This document shows positions 1 through 7,597 of a stretch of DNA of 48,521 bases, one piece after another. The notes beneath the pieces were generated by a model that ran no database searches, was not told the origin of the DNA, and saw nothing but the letters and a program-made list of their open reading frames with translations. Every line of letters begins with the position of its first letter. The first letter of the stretch is position 1. The position numbers and the translations under genes were made by a program. Source of the DNA: Isoptericola variabilis (GTDB lineage Bacteria; Actinomycetota; Actinomycetes; Actinomycetales; Cellulomonadaceae); NCBI RefSeq assembly GCF_001750215.1, contig NZ_LWGM01000002.1:1-48521 (forward strand). The letters are read 5' to 3'.

Positions 1-86
1 GTGAGCACCAGGCCCACCACGAGCATGCCGCGCTGCAGGCCCACGCTCTGGCGCAGCTGGCGCACCACCGGGGCCTTGCGCAGGGC
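1..86 (-). other. Coding-like segment in a different frame from nnrE
   Basis: In the frame with codons beginning at 86, 83 and so on, every complete codon ends in G or C. The peptide begins ALRKAPVVRQLRQSVGL and continues QRGMLVVGLVL, a basic stretch followed by a hydrophobic run. This resembles the N-terminal cytoplasmic tail and first membrane helix of a binding-protein-dependent transport permease (DppC-like), but that is inference from 28 residues. No start codon with a ribosome site is visible between 86 and about 120, so it is not an independent gene start. A misjoin, frameshift or real rearrangement could explain it. Confidence 0.4.
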
Positions 87-582
87 GCTCGCGCAGGCCG
101 GCGACGAGCTCGGCCGCGAGGCCGCGCAGCGGCCCCTGGGCGCCGATGCCCACGAGGCCGTCGAGCACGACGTCGGCCGCCGCGACGTCGTCGAGCACGG
201 CGTCCCACCGCTCGCGTCCCGCGGGCTCGTGCAGCGCGACGACCCGTCCGCCGGCGCGGCGCAGGGCGACGAGCCCGCCGGCGTGCGCGCGGGCGTCGAC
301 GAGCAGCGCGGTGACCGCCATCCCCCGCACCGCCAGGTGCGCCCCGGCGTGCAGGGCGTCCCCGCCGTTGTTGCCGGCGCCGACGAGCAGCACGGCGCGG
401 GCGCCGCGGACCGGCCCGTCGGCGAGCTCGCCGTCGACCCCTGGCGTGGCACGGCGCCGCGCGACGTCGCGCACCACCACCGCGGCCAGGGCGAACGCCG
501 CGCGCTCCATGAGCGGGACGCCCGCGTCCAGCAGCGGCTTCTCGGCGGCGCGCACCGCACCGGAGTCCCAGGCCTCGATCAT
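1..582 (-). CDS. nnrE: NAD(P)H-hydrate epimerase, YjeF N-terminal domain (partial, frame broken near left edge)
   Basis: The first 165 codons read from ATG at 582 encode a YjeF_N (NnrE) domain. This family epimerises damaged hydrated NAD(P)H so that a partner dehydratase can repair it; in actinobacteria the two domains are often fused. The recognisable part is the GAGNNGGDALHAG motif at about residues 68-80, followed by HAGGLVALRRAGGRVV and a VVLDGLVGIGAQGPLRG segment. The expected downstream VDVPSG motif is not found in any minus-strand frame. From about position 86 down to 1 this frame turns into an Ala/Gly/Pro/Arg-rich string with many A/T third positions, so the true gene appears interrupted there (see the separate entry and finding). 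The start has no Shine-Dalgarno and looks leaderless. Sure of the domain, unsure of the gene's integrity. Confidence 0.75.
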   Translation of the reverse strand, partial: MIEAWDSGAVRAAEKPLLDAGVPLMERAAFALAAVVVRDVARRRATPGVDGELADGPVRGARAVLLVGAGNNGGDALHAGAHLAVRGMAVTALLVDARAHAGGLVALRRAGGRVVALHEPAGRERWDAVLDDVAAADVVLDGLVGIGAQGPLRGLAAELVAGLRERPAQGPGGAPAAPERGPAARHARGGPGAH

Positions 583-589
583 GGGGACC

Positions 590-595
590 ACTGTG
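590..595 (-). promoter_or_regulatory. Leaderless-type -10 hexamer of nnrE
   Basis: The minus strand reads CACAGT, then 7 nt, then the ATG at 582. A2 and T6 of the hexamer match the essential -11A and -7T of a -10 element, and no Shine-Dalgarno precedes the ATG. It is divergent from the promoter of the oxidoreductase gene only about 40 bp away. Confidence 0.45.
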
Positions 596-635
596 GCAGG
601 CGGCGGGTGGCCGGGCACGCGCTGACGTGGGGGCA

Positions 636-641
636 TACGCT
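636..641 (+). promoter_or_regulatory. Leaderless-type -10 hexamer of the luciferase-like gene
   Basis: TACGCT is followed by exactly 6 nt and the ATG at 648. It fits TAnnnT with transcription starting at or next to the start codon. There is no Shine-Dalgarno, which supports a leaderless mRNA. Confidence 0.55.
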
Positions 642-647
642 GCGCCC

Positions 648-1700
648 ATGCGATTCGGACTCTTCATCCCCCAGGGATGGCGCTTCGACCTCACGGACGT
701 CGAGCCGGGCGACCACTGGAAGACGATGCTGTCTCTCCTCCACTACGCGGACAACGCGGCGGCCGGCGAGGCCGTCCCGGGCGGGCCCTTCGCCTGGGAG
801 TCCGTGTGGGTCTACGACCACTTCCACACCACGCCGGTGCACAGCACCGAGGCCACGCACGAGGCGTGGACGCTGATGGCGGCGTTCGCGGCGGCCTCCC
901 AGCGCGTGCGCCTGGGCCAGATGTGCACCTGCATGTCCTACCGCGAGCCCACCTACCTGGCGAAGGTCGCCTCGACCGTGGACCACGTCTCCGGGGGCCG
1001 CGTCGAGATGGGCATCGGCGGCGGCTGGTACGAGCACGAGTGGCGGGCGTACGGCTACGGCTTCCCGTCCGCCGGCGAGCGGCTGCGCGCCCTGGACGAG
1101 GGCGTGCAGATCATGGCGAGCATGTGGCGCACCGGGTCCTCGGGCACGTTCGAGGGCCAGCGCTACCAGGTGGACGGTGCCCTGTGCTACCCGCAGCCGC
1201 TGCAGCAGCTGCCCGTGGGCGACGGCGGCGCCGACGTGCCGAGCATCCCGCTGTGGATCGCCGGCGGCGGCGAGAAGAAGACGCTGCGCATCGCCGCGCA
1301 GCACGCGCAGTACACCAACTTCGACGGCTCGCCCGAGGGCTTCGCGCACAAGTCGGAGATCCTGGCCCAGCACTGCAAGGACGTCGGCCGCGACTTCGAC
1401 GAGATCACCCGCTCCGCCAACTACAACGTGGTGATCGGCGAGAACCAGGCCGAGGTCGACGACCGGCTCGCCTGGGTCGAGGCGCACTACCGCAAGCACA
1501 CGCCCGAGCACGCCGACGGCCAGATCGAGTCGTGGCGCAACGGCCCGCTGGTGGGCACGCCCGAGCAGATCACCGAGACGCTCCAGGGCCTCAAGGACCA
1601 GGGCCTCGGCTACACGATCACGTACTTCCCGAACGCCGCGGCCGACCGCGACCAGATCGAGCTCTTCCAGCGCCAGGTCGTCCCGGAGCTCCAGGACTGA
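648..1700 (+). CDS. LLM-class (luciferase-like) flavin- or F420-dependent oxidoreductase
   Basis: A 350-residue protein of the bacterial luciferase-like monooxygenase superfamily, a cytosolic TIM barrel that uses FMN or coenzyme F420. It opens with MRFGLFIPQGWRFDLT on the first barrel strand, then has a SVWVYDHFHTTPV segment, a LGQMCTCMSYREPTYLAKVASTVD segment and GGRVEMGIGGGWYEHEWRAYG at about residues 118-140, all typical of the F420-type subgroup. The substrate cannot be read from sequence. ATG 648 was chosen over an in-frame upstream codon at 627 because the protein then starts on the barrel strand and a -10 hexamer lies 6 nt ahead. It is a monocistronic gene, convergent with acpS across a strong shared terminator. 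Confidence 0.85.
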   Translation: MRFGLFIPQGWRFDLTDVEPGDHWKTMLSLLHYADNAAAGEAVPGGPFAWESVWVYDHFHTTPVHSTEATHEAWTLMAAFAAASQRVRLGQMCTCMSYREPTYLAKVASTVDHVSGGRVEMGIGGGWYEHEWRAYGYGFPSAGERLRALDEGVQIMASMWRTGSSGTFEGQRYQVDGALCYPQPLQQLPVGDGGADVPSIPLWIAGGGEKKTLRIAAQHAQYTNFDGSPEGFAHKSEILAQHCKDVGRDFDEITRSANYNVVIGENQAEVDDRLAWVEAHYRKHTPEHADGQIESWRNGPLVGTPEQITETLQGLKDQGLGYTITYFPNAAADRDQIELFQRQVVPELQD

Positions 1701-1713
1701 CCCACCGCACCAC

Positions 1714-1760
1714 GGACGACGACGGCCCGGGACGCCCAGCGTCCCGGGCCGTCGTCGTCC
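1714..1760. terminator. Bidirectional intrinsic terminator between the LLM gene and acpS
   Basis: A perfect 20-bp inverted repeat (1714-1733 with 1741-1760) surrounds a 7-nt loop. It lies between two convergent genes, so it can end both. A long U-tract is absent, which is usual in high-GC actinobacteria. Confidence 0.9.
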
Positions 1761-1779
1761 CGCCCGCCCCCGCGGCGCG

Positions 1780-2130
1780 TCACCGCTCCGCCACCACCAT
1801 CGCGGACGCGATCCCCGCGTCGTGCGAGATCGACAGGTGCCACGACGTGACGCCCAGCTCCTCGGCGCGCGCCTGCACGGTGCCGCGCAGCTCGACGCGC
1901 GGCGGTCCCCCGAGCACGCGGTGCACGGTCGCGTCGTGCCAGCGCAGGTCGCCGGGGGCCCCGAGCGCCTTGGCGATCGCCTCCTTGGCCGCGAACCGGG
2001 CGGCCAGGGACGACGCGGGCAGGTCCCGCTCCTCGGGCGTGAACAGCCGCTCCCGCAGCCGCGGCGTGCGCTCCAGCGTCGCCATGAACCGGTCGACGTC
2101 GACCACGTCGATGCCCACGCCGACGATCAC
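1780..2130 (-). CDS. acpS: Holo-[acyl-carrier-protein] synthase
   Basis: A 116-residue AcpS-type phosphopantetheinyl transferase. It moves 4'-phosphopantetheine from CoA to the serine of apo-ACP and so activates fatty-acid synthesis in the cytosol. The [10 protein letters not shown] motif at residues 6-15 contains the Mg-binding Asp8, and [14 protein letters not shown] at about 44-57 carries the second metal ligand Glu50 and the conserved Lys. The C-terminal LSISHD is the usual substrate-pocket strand. The length is normal. The GTG start at 2130 overlaps the stop of the upstream MazG-like gene in a GTGA tetranucleotide, which indicates translational coupling. An upstream extension of the same frame (to 2628) has no family similarity. 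Confidence 0.92.
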   Translation of the reverse strand: MIVGVGIDVVDVDRFMATLERTPRLRERLFTPEERDLPASSLAARFAAKEAIAKALGAPGDLRWHDATVHRVLGGPPRVELRGTVQARAEELGVTSWHLSISHDAGIASAMVVAER

Positions 2131-2528
2131 GCGCGCACCCCCGCAGCACCCGGCTCGACGAGGTCCTGCGGCTCGACGAGGTGGCGCCACCGGAACCACT
2201 TGCGCTCGAGCTCGGCGTCGAGGTCGACGTCGAACCGCCGCGCCACCAGCAGCAGCTGGGCCAGCACGTCGGCGACCTCGGCGCGGAACGCCGCCTCCGG
2301 GTCGCCGTCGCGGTCCCGCGAGCGCCCGGAGCGGGCCAGGTAGGCCTGCACGAGCTCGCCCATCTCCTCCTGCAGCTTGAGCACCAGCCAGTCGTCGGTG
2401 CGCTCCACGCCGAACCGGCGCTCGTAGACCCGGGAGATGACCTCCAGCTCGTCGGCGAGGTCGGCCAGCCGGGTGCCGCCGGCCGGGAGGCCCGGGCGGC
2501 CGGGTGGGATCGCTGCGGCGTCGCTCAT
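2127..2528 (-). CDS. MazG-like nucleotide pyrophosphohydrolase
   Basis: A 133-residue all-alpha NTP pyrophosphohydrolase of the MazG/dUTPase-like superfamily. These enzymes hydrolyse (d)NTPs to monophosphate plus pyrophosphate, often cleaning the nucleotide pool. The metal-binding signature is visible as EEMGE at residues 54-58 and [16 protein letters not shown] at about 84-99, the EExxE...ExxD pattern. The protein is much shorter than two-domain E. coli MazG and so is a single-domain type. Its stop codon overlaps the acpS start, so the two are an operon. Just before ATG 2528 both a GGGAGG ribosome site and a -10-like GAGGAT can be read; sequence alone does not decide between them. The nucleotide substrate is unknown. 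Confidence 0.8.
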   Translation of the reverse strand: MSDAAAIPPGRPGLPAGGTRLADLADELEVISRVYERRFGVERTDDWLVLKLQEEMGELVQAYLARSGRSRDRDGDPEAAFRAEVADVLAQLLLVARRFDVDLDAELERKWFRWRHLVEPQDLVEPGAAGVRA

Positions 2529-2601
2529 GGGCCCGATCCTCCCACCCCGCCGGCGCCCGCCCGGCGCTCTCCGCCCCGGCCGTCAGCGACCGGTCCGCAC
2601 G

Positions 2602-2647
2602 ACGACGGCGGGGCGGCGGGGTCCGCACCCCACCGCCCCGCCGTCGT
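2602..2647 (-). terminator. Intrinsic terminator after glmS
   Basis: Two 21-nt arms (2602-2622 and 2627-2647) pair with one mismatch around a 4-nt loop, between the glmS stop and the next gene on the same strand. Confidence 0.85.
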
Positions 2648-2685
2648 GGCCGGCGCCCGCCGTCAGCGGGCGAGCCGGCGGCGCG

Positions 2686-4590
2686 TCACTCGACGGTGAC
2701 CGACTTGGCCAGGTTGCGCGGCTGGTCGACGTCGAGCCCCTTGGCCGTGGCCAGGGCCATGGCGAAGATCTGCAGCGGCACCACGGCCAGCAGCGGCTGG
2801 ATCAGCGTCGGCACCTGCGGGATCCAGAAGATCTCGTCGGCGTACCGGCGCACCTCGTCGTCGCCGTCCTCCGCGATGACCAGGGTGCGGGCGCCGCGGG
2901 CGCGGATCTCCTGGATGTTGGACACGACCTTGGAGTGCAGCGAGTCGCGGCCGCGCGGCGACGGCACGACGACGAACACCGGCTGGCCCTCGTCGATCAG
3001 CGCGATCGGGCCGTGCTTGAGCTCGCCGGCGGCGAAGCCCTCGGCGTGGATGTAGGCGAGCTCCTTGAGCTTCAGCGCGCCCTCGAGCGCCACCGGGAAG
3101 CCCACGTGGCGGCCCAGGAACAGCACGGAGGTCGCGTCCTGCATCGACCGCGCGGTGGCGCGCACGTATTCGCCGCGCTCGATGACCGTCTGGATCTTGG
3201 CCGGCACGTCCCGCAGCTCGCCGAGCAGGTAGGCGACCTCGTCGGCGAACTTGTTGCCCCGCAGCTGGGCCAGGTACAGGCCGAGCAGGTAGGCGGCGGT
3301 GATCTGCGACAGGAATGCCTTGGTCGAGGCGACGGCGATCTCCGGGCCGGCGTGGGTGTAGAGCACCGCGTCCGACTCGCGCGGGATCGTGGAGCCCTGG
3401 GTGTTGACGATGGACAGCACCTTGGCGCCCTGCTCGCGGGCGTGGCGCACGGCCATGAGCGTGTCCATGGTCTCGCCCGACTGCGAGATCGCCACGACGA
3501 GCGTCTTCTCGTTGAGGATCGGGTCGCGGTAGCGGAACTCGTGGGCGAGCTCCACCTCGACCGGGATGCGGCACCAGTGCTCGATGGCGTACTTGGCCAC
3601 GTGGCCGGCGTAGGCGGCGGTGCCGCAGGCGATGACGATGATCTTGTCGACGGCGCGCAGCACGGCCTCGTCGATGCGGATCTCGTCGAGGGTCAGGTTG
3701 CCGTCCACGTCGGTGCGGCCCAGCAGCGTGTCCGCCACCGCGTGGGGCTGGTCGTGGATCTCCTTGTCCATGAAGGACTCGAAGCCGCTCTTCTCGGCGG
3801 CGGCCGCGTCCCAGTCCACGGTGAACCGCTTGGCCTCGGCCGGCTTGGCGTCGAAGTCGACGACGTCGACGGTCGTCGGCGTGATCGTCACGATCTGGTC
3901 CTGGCCGAGCTCCAGCGCCTCCTTGGTGAAGGCGATGAACGCGGCGACGTCCGAGCCGAGGAAGTTCTCCCCCTCGCCCAGGCCCACCACCAGCGGAGAG
4001 TCGTGCCGGGCGCCCACGACCTTCAGCGGGTCGTCGGCGTGCACGGCCAGCAGCGTGAAGGTGCCCTCGAGGCGGCGGGCCGTGGCGGCCATGGCCTCGG
4101 TGAGGTCCCCGGCGCGGCGGTACTCGCGCGCCAGGAGCTGGGCGGCCACCTCGGTGTCCGTCTCGCTGCGGAAGAAGACGCCCTCGGCGAGCAGCTCCTT
4201 CTTCAGCTGGGCGAAGTTCTCGATGATGCCGTTGTGGATGACGGCGAGCCGGTCGCCGTCCGCCAGGTGCGGGTGGGCGTTGACGTCCGTGGGGCCGCCG
4301 TGCGTGGCCCAGCGGGTGTGCCCGATCGCCGACGTGGCCTCCGGCATGGGGTGCGCCTCGAGCTCCCCGACCAGGTTGCCGAGCTTGCCCGACTTCTTGG
4401 CGAACGCCACGTCGTCGCGCCCGGGGCCGACGAGCGCGACGCCGGCCGAGTCGTACCCGCGGTACTCCAGCCGACGCAGGCCCTCCAGGGCCACCTCCAG
4501 GGGGTGCCCCGAGGGCACCGGGGTGGTCTCGGTCGTCGCCTGCTGACCTGCCGACAGCCCGAGACCCGTGTACCCGACGATTCCGCACAT
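2686..4590 (-). CDS. glmS: Glutamine--fructose-6-phosphate aminotransferase (isomerizing)
   Basis: A 634-residue cytosolic enzyme that makes glucosamine-6-phosphate from fructose-6-phosphate and glutamine, the first step towards UDP-GlcNAc and peptidoglycan. It starts MCGIVGY, giving the N-terminal nucleophile Cys2 of the class-II glutamine amidotransferase domain. EYRGYDSAG at about 42-50, GHTRWATHG at 90-98 and HNGIIEN at about 119-125 complete that domain. Two SIS sugar-isomerase domains follow, with IACGTAAYAG and SQSGETMDT, and the end is the canonical KSVTVE. A roughly 20-residue Ser/Gln/Thr/Pro insertion after GYTGLG makes it slightly longer than E. coli GlmS. The ATG has no ribosome site but a -10 hexamer 7 nt ahead. 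glmM lies about 3.7 kb away. Confidence 0.97.
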   Translation of the reverse strand: MCGIVGYTGLGLSAGQQATTETTPVPSGHPLEVALEGLRRLEYRGYDSAGVALVGPGRDDVAFAKKSGKLGNLVGELEAHPMPEATSAIGHTRWATHGGPTDVNAHPHLADGDRLAVIHNGIIENFAQLKKELLAEGVFFRSETDTEVAAQLLAREYRRAGDLTEAMAATARRLEGTFTLLAVHADDPLKVVGARHDSPLVVGLGEGENFLGSDVAAFIAFTKEALELGQDQIVTITPTTVDVVDFDAKPAEAKRFTVDWDAAAAEKSGFESFMDKEIHDQPHAVADTLLGRTDVDGNLTLDEIRIDEAVLRAVDKIIVIACGTAAYAGHVAKYAIEHWCRIPVEVELAHEFRYRDPILNEKTLVVAISQSGETMDTLMAVRHAREQGAKVLSIVNTQGSTIPRESDAVLYTHAGPEIAVASTKAFLSQITAAYLLGLYLAQLRGNKFADEVAYLLGELRDVPAKIQTVIERGEYVRATARSMQDATSVLFLGRHVGFPVALEGALKLKELAYIHAEGFAAGELKHGPIALIDEGQPVFVVVPSPRGRDSLHSKVVSNIQEIRARGARTLVIAEDGDDEVRRYADEIFWIPQVPTLIQPLLAVVPLQIFAMALATAKGLDVDQPRNLAKSVTVE

Positions 4591-4597
4591 GCGGGCG

Positions 4598-4603
4598 ATT
4601 CTA
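4598..4603 (-). promoter_or_regulatory. Leaderless-type -10 hexamer of glmS
   Basis: TAGAAT on the minus strand sits 7 nt before the glmS ATG at 4590, a near-consensus -10 with no Shine-Dalgarno between. No glmS ribozyme is possible if transcription really begins at the ATG. Confidence 0.65.
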
Positions 4604-4664
4604 GTGGCGCCCGCCGACCCGGACTTCCCCCACCGAGGGGCCCGGCCGGGTGAGACTTCCCGCG

Positions 4665-4687
4665 CCGGGCGGGTGAGCCCCGCCCGG
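4665..4687. repeat. Inverted repeat over the DUF72 gene promoter
   Basis: Nine-bp arms CCGGGCGGG and CCCGCCCGG (4665-4673, 4679-4687) flank a 5-nt spacer. The repeat covers the place where a -35 would be for the -10 at 4694-4699, in the spacer between divergent glmS and the DUF72 gene. It is a possible operator. Confidence 0.4.
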
Positions 4688-4693
4688 GCGCCC

Positions 4694-4699
4694 TAGCGT
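4694..4699 (+). promoter_or_regulatory. Leaderless-type -10 hexamer of the DUF72 gene
   Basis: TAGCGT, then 6 nt, then the GTG start at 4706. It matches TAnnnT, and no ribosome-binding site is present. Confidence 0.55.
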
Positions 4700-4705
4700 C
4701 GGGGC

Positions 4706-5599
4706 GTGCAACCGTCCGTCCGCATCGGCCTGTCGGGGTGGCGCTACGCCTCCTGGCGCGGCCGCTTCTACCCCGCCGGGCTCCCCCAGCGCCTCGAGCT
4801 GGCGCACGTCGCCGCCACGTTCCCCACCGTCGAGCTCAACGGGTCCTTCTACTCCACCCAGCGTCCCTCGTCCTACCTCGCTTGGCGCGACCAGACGCCG
4901 CCGGGGTTCACGTTCGCCGTCAAGGGCGGGCGCTTCGTCACGCACATGAAGCGGATGCGCGGGGTGCGCACCCCGCTGGCGAACTTCTTCGCCAGCGGCG
5001 TGCTCGCGCTCGGCGACCGGCTGGGGCCGGTGCTGTGGCAGCTGCCGGAGCGCGAGCGGCTGGACCTCGACGTCCTGGCCGACTTCCTCGCCCTGCTGCC
5101 GCGGTCCACGGCCGCCGCGGGGCGGCTCGCCGAGGAGCACGACGACCGGCTCCGGGCGGAGCCGTGGACCCACGCGGACGCCGACCGCCCGCTGCGGCAC
5201 GCCCTCGAGGCGCGGCACGAGTCGTTCGCCGACCCGGCCGCGCTGCGCCTGCTGCGCGAGCACGACGTCGCGCTCGTCGTCTCCGACGGTGCCGGGCGCT
5301 GGCCGGTGCTCGACCACGTCACCGCCGCGCTCGTGTACGTGCGGCTGCACGGCCCGGCCGAGCCGCTCTACGCCACGGCGTACGACCCGCCGCTGCTCGA
5401 CGGCTGGGCCCGCCGGGTGCGCGCGTGGCACGACGCCGGCCACGACGTCGTCGTGTACCTCGACAACGACGTCGACGCGCACGCGCCGCGGGACGCGACG
5501 GCGCTCGCGGAGCGCCTCGCCGACGTCGCCGTCCCGGCGCCCGGCGCACCGGTGGCCGTCCCGGCCCGCGGCCGGGCGCGGCGCGGGGCCGCGGGGTGA
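4706..5599 (+). CDS. DUF72 (YecE-like) family protein
   Basis: A 297-residue protein of the DUF72/YecE family, predicted to fold as a TIM barrel; its biochemical role is not established. The N-terminus [17 protein letters not shown] is the family's usual G-x-S/T-GW...FYP opening. It is followed by [33 protein letters not shown]-type strands and the [21 protein letters not shown] segment typical of the family. The C-terminal tail is Ala/Arg-rich. GTG 4706 is chosen because the conserved core begins six residues later and a -10 hexamer precedes it by 6 nt. Its stop TGA overlaps a possible GTG of coaA in a GTGA, so some coupling with coaA is conceivable. Confidence 0.85.
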   Translation: MQPSVRIGLSGWRYASWRGRFYPAGLPQRLELAHVAATFPTVELNGSFYSTQRPSSYLAWRDQTPPGFTFAVKGGRFVTHMKRMRGVRTPLANFFASGVLALGDRLGPVLWQLPERERLDLDVLADFLALLPRSTAAAGRLAEEHDDRLRAEPWTHADADRPLRHALEARHESFADPAALRLLREHDVALVVSDGAGRWPVLDHVTAALVYVRLHGPAEPLYATAYDPPLLDGWARRVRAWHDAGHDVVVYLDNDVDAHAPRDATALAERLADVAVPAPGAPVAVPARGRARRGAAG

Positions 5600-5655
5600 C
5601 GGCGGCGGCCGGGTCCACGGGCGGGCCCCCGTCCTGGTGGCAGCCGGGGCTGCGG

Positions 5656-5661
5656 CAGAAT
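5656..5661 (+). promoter_or_regulatory. Leaderless-type -10 hexamer of coaA
   Basis: CAGAAT followed by 6 nt and a GTG at 5668. This is the main reason for preferring 5668 over the in-frame GTG at 5596. Confidence 0.5.
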
Positions 5662-5667
5662 CGGTCC

Positions 5668-6687
5668 GTGGCCGCCCTCTCCCAGGACGCGTCCGGCGCC
5701 GCGCCGTCCGCGTCCAGCACCGCACCCTCCGGCTCCCCGCTCGTGGGCCCGGCCCCCGTGTCGCCGTACGTCGACCTCGACCGCGCCGCCTGGAGCCGCC
5801 TGTCGGAGTCCACGCCGCTGCCGCTGACCGACGCGGACGTCGAGCGGCTGCGCGGCCTCGGCGACCCGATCGACCTCGCGGAGGTCGACGCCGTGTACCG
5901 GCCGTTGTCGCGCCTGCTCAACCTGTACGTCAATGCCACCACCGGGCTGCACCGCGCCACCTCGACGTTCCTGCGCGAGGCCGCGCCGCGCACGCCGTAC
6001 GTCATCGGCGTCGCCGGGTCGGTCGCCGTCGGCAAGTCGACGACGGCGCGCATCCTGCGCGAGATGCTGGCCCGCTGGCCCGAGACCCCGCACGTGGAGC
6101 TGGTCACCACCGACGGCTTCCTCTACCCCAACGCGGAGCTGCGCCGCCGTGGCCTGCTGGAGCGCAAGGGCTTCCCCGAGTCGTACGACCGCCGGGCGCT
6201 GGTGCGGTTCGTCTCGCGCGTCAAGGCCGGCCAGGAGGAGGTGCGCGCGCCCGTCTACTCGCACGTCACCTACGACATCGTGCCGGGCGCCGAGGTGGTG
6301 GTGCGCCGGCCGGACGTGCTGGTCGTCGAGGGCCTCAACGTGCTGCAGCCCGCGCGGCCGAGCGCCGCCGACGAGCCGACGGTCGCCGTCAGCGACTTCT
6401 TCGACTTCTCCATCTACGTCGACGCGCGCACGCGCAACATCCGGCAGTGGTACGTGGACCGGTTCCTCAAGCTGCGGCAGACGGCGTTCTCCCGCCCGGA
6501 GTCGTACTTCCGCCGCTACGCCGACCTGTCCGACGTCGAGGCCACGGAGAAGGCGCTGTCGATCTGGGAGTCGATCAACGCCCCGAACCTCGAGCACAAC
6601 ATCCTGCCCACCCGGGGCCGGGCCACCCTGGTGCTGACCAAGGGGACCGACCACGCGGTGCAGCGGGTGCGCCTGCGCAAGCTCTGA
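5668..6687 (+). CDS. coaA: Type I pantothenate kinase
   Basis: A 339-residue cytosolic kinase that phosphorylates pantothenate with ATP, the first and usually rate-limiting step of CoA synthesis. The conserved region begins at [14 protein letters not shown]. The Walker A motif [12 protein letters not shown] lies at about residues 114-125, followed by [13 protein letters not shown] and [14 protein letters not shown], all characteristic of the bacterial CoaA (type I) family; the C-terminus QRVRLRKL is also typical. The first 30 residues (Ser/Ala/Pro-rich) are poorly conserved, so the start is uncertain: GTG 5596 overlaps the DUF72 stop and GTG 5668 has a -10 hexamer 6 nt before it. CoA made here is the donor used by AcpS encoded nearby. 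Confidence 0.95.
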   Translation: MAALSQDASGAAPSASSTAPSGSPLVGPAPVSPYVDLDRAAWSRLSESTPLPLTDADVERLRGLGDPIDLAEVDAVYRPLSRLLNLYVNATTGLHRATSTFLREAAPRTPYVIGVAGSVAVGKSTTARILREMLARWPETPHVELVTTDGFLYPNAELRRRGLLERKGFPESYDRRALVRFVSRVKAGQEEVRAPVYSHVTYDIVPGAEVVVRRPDVLVVEGLNVLQPARPSAADEPTVAVSDFFDFSIYVDARTRNIRQWYVDRFLKLRQTAFSRPESYFRRYADLSDVEATEKALSIWESINAPNLEHNILPTRGRATLVLTKGTDHAVQRVRLRKL

Positions 6688-6722
6688 CGACCGGCGACCC
6701 TGCCGGCTCCCGCACTCCGGCC

Positions 6723-6739
6723 GCGGCCCCGAGGGCCGC
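6723..6739. terminator. Short hairpin between coaA and the DedA gene
   Basis: A perfect 7-bp GC stem (GCGGCCC with GGGCCGC) and a 3-nt loop between two convergent genes. It is weaker than the other terminators in the window but the only candidate here. Confidence 0.45.
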
Positions 6740-6743
6740 CGGG

Positions 6744-7433
6744 TCAGGCGGCGACGTCGTCGCGCGCGGCGGGCCGTGGCGCCACGGCGTGCGCGAGCGC
6801 CTCCTGGGTGCGCTCGGCGGCCCGGCGGCGGGTGAGCCGGCGCACCACCTGGTCGAGCAGGACGCCGAGCAGGACGCCGACCACGACGCCGACGACCATC
6901 GCGAGCAGCGGGTGGTGCTCGAGCCACGCACCGGCGACGATGCCGATGAGCATCGAGTAGACCGCCCACGTGACGGCGGCGATGGCGGAGAAGATCATGA
7001 AGCGGCGGCGGGGGTACCCGACGGCGCCGGCGGACATGTTGACCGCCACGCGCCCGATGGGCACGTAGCGCGCCGCGATGATGAACGACGCGCCGCGGCG
7101 GGCCAGCGCGTGCCGGGCGAAGGCCACCGCCTCGCGGCCGCGGCGGGTGCGCAGCACGCGGATCCGGTCGGTGCCCACCTTCTTGCCGATCTGGTAGGCG
7201 ATCTGGTCGCCGATCCAGGCGCCCACGGCGGCGGTCATGAGGATGCCCGGCAGCCACGGCTCGCCGGACGACCGCGCGGCGACGGACAGGGTGATGATGA
7301 CCGACTCGCTGGGCAGCGGCGGGAAGAAGCCGTCGATGGTCGCCAGCGCCGTCATCACGGGGTAGACCCAGGGGGACCCGGCGAGCTGGAGGATCCAGCC
7401 CTGCAGCTGGTCCAGGAACGTCGTCAGATCCAT
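6744..7433 (-). CDS. DedA family membrane protein
   Basis: A 229-residue integral membrane protein of the DedA/VTT superfamily, implicated in lipid (undecaprenyl-phosphate or phospholipid) translocation and membrane homeostasis. Visible family marks are FFPPLPSESVIITLS near residue 35, GAWIGDQIAYQIG with its conserved Gly and Asp, and FIIAARYVPIGRVAVNMSAGAVGY, the F...R-x-x-P-x-x-R signature helix. Long hydrophobic segments follow (about residues 145-205), and the tail is basic then acidic. ATG 7433 is preceded by GAGGGA at good spacing; a longer frame to 7481 adds only a polar stretch. It lies downstream of def on the same strand but behind its own -10-like TAGGCT and a hairpin, so it may be separately expressed. 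The lipid substrate cannot be assigned. Confidence 0.88.
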   Translation of the reverse strand: MDLTTFLDQLQGWILQLAGSPWVYPVMTALATIDGFFPPLPSESVIITLSVAARSSGEPWLPGILMTAAVGAWIGDQIAYQIGKKVGTDRIRVLRTRRGREAVAFARHALARRGASFIIAARYVPIGRVAVNMSAGAVGYPRRRFMIFSAIAAVTWAVYSMLIGIVAGAWLEHHPLLAMVVGVVVGVLLGVLLDQVVRRLTRRRAAERTQEALAHAVAPRPAARDDVAA

Positions 7434-7499
7434 GGGCGATCCCTCGCGTCGGTCGGGCGTCCCCACCCGGTCGGCCGGCACCGGCCGGTGCCGAGACCC

Positions 7500-7505
7500 A
7501 GCCTA
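7500..7505 (-). promoter_or_regulatory. Putative -10 of the DedA gene
   Basis: TAGGCT on the minus strand, 66 nt before the ATG at 7433. No convincing -35 is seen at 17-18 bp. Upstream, GATCA-TCGG-TGATC (7523-7536) forms a small hairpin flanked by complementary C and G runs between def and this gene. Confidence 0.4.
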
Positions 7506-7597
7506 GGTTCCGCACCGCCCCGGATCATCGGTGATCGCCCGGGGACCACCCTGATCCTTCGAACCTTCACCCGGGGTTCACCTGCGCCGGGCCCGCG

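Noticed and set aside
2663-4588. A second, offset minus-strand open frame over glmS
   Set aside because: It is an Arg/Gly/Pro/Ala-rich shadow; the real frame has all GlmS motifs.
4604-4664. Possible glmS ribozyme upstream of glmS
   Set aside because: The -10 lies 7 nt before the ATG, leaving no 5' leader, and no ribozyme-like sequence is seen.
5596-5667. coaA start at GTG 5596 overlapping the DUF72 stop
   Set aside because: It is possible, but the added 24 residues are low complexity, and the GTG at 5668 has a -10 hexamer at the spacing seen at other leaderless genes; it is kept as the alternative.
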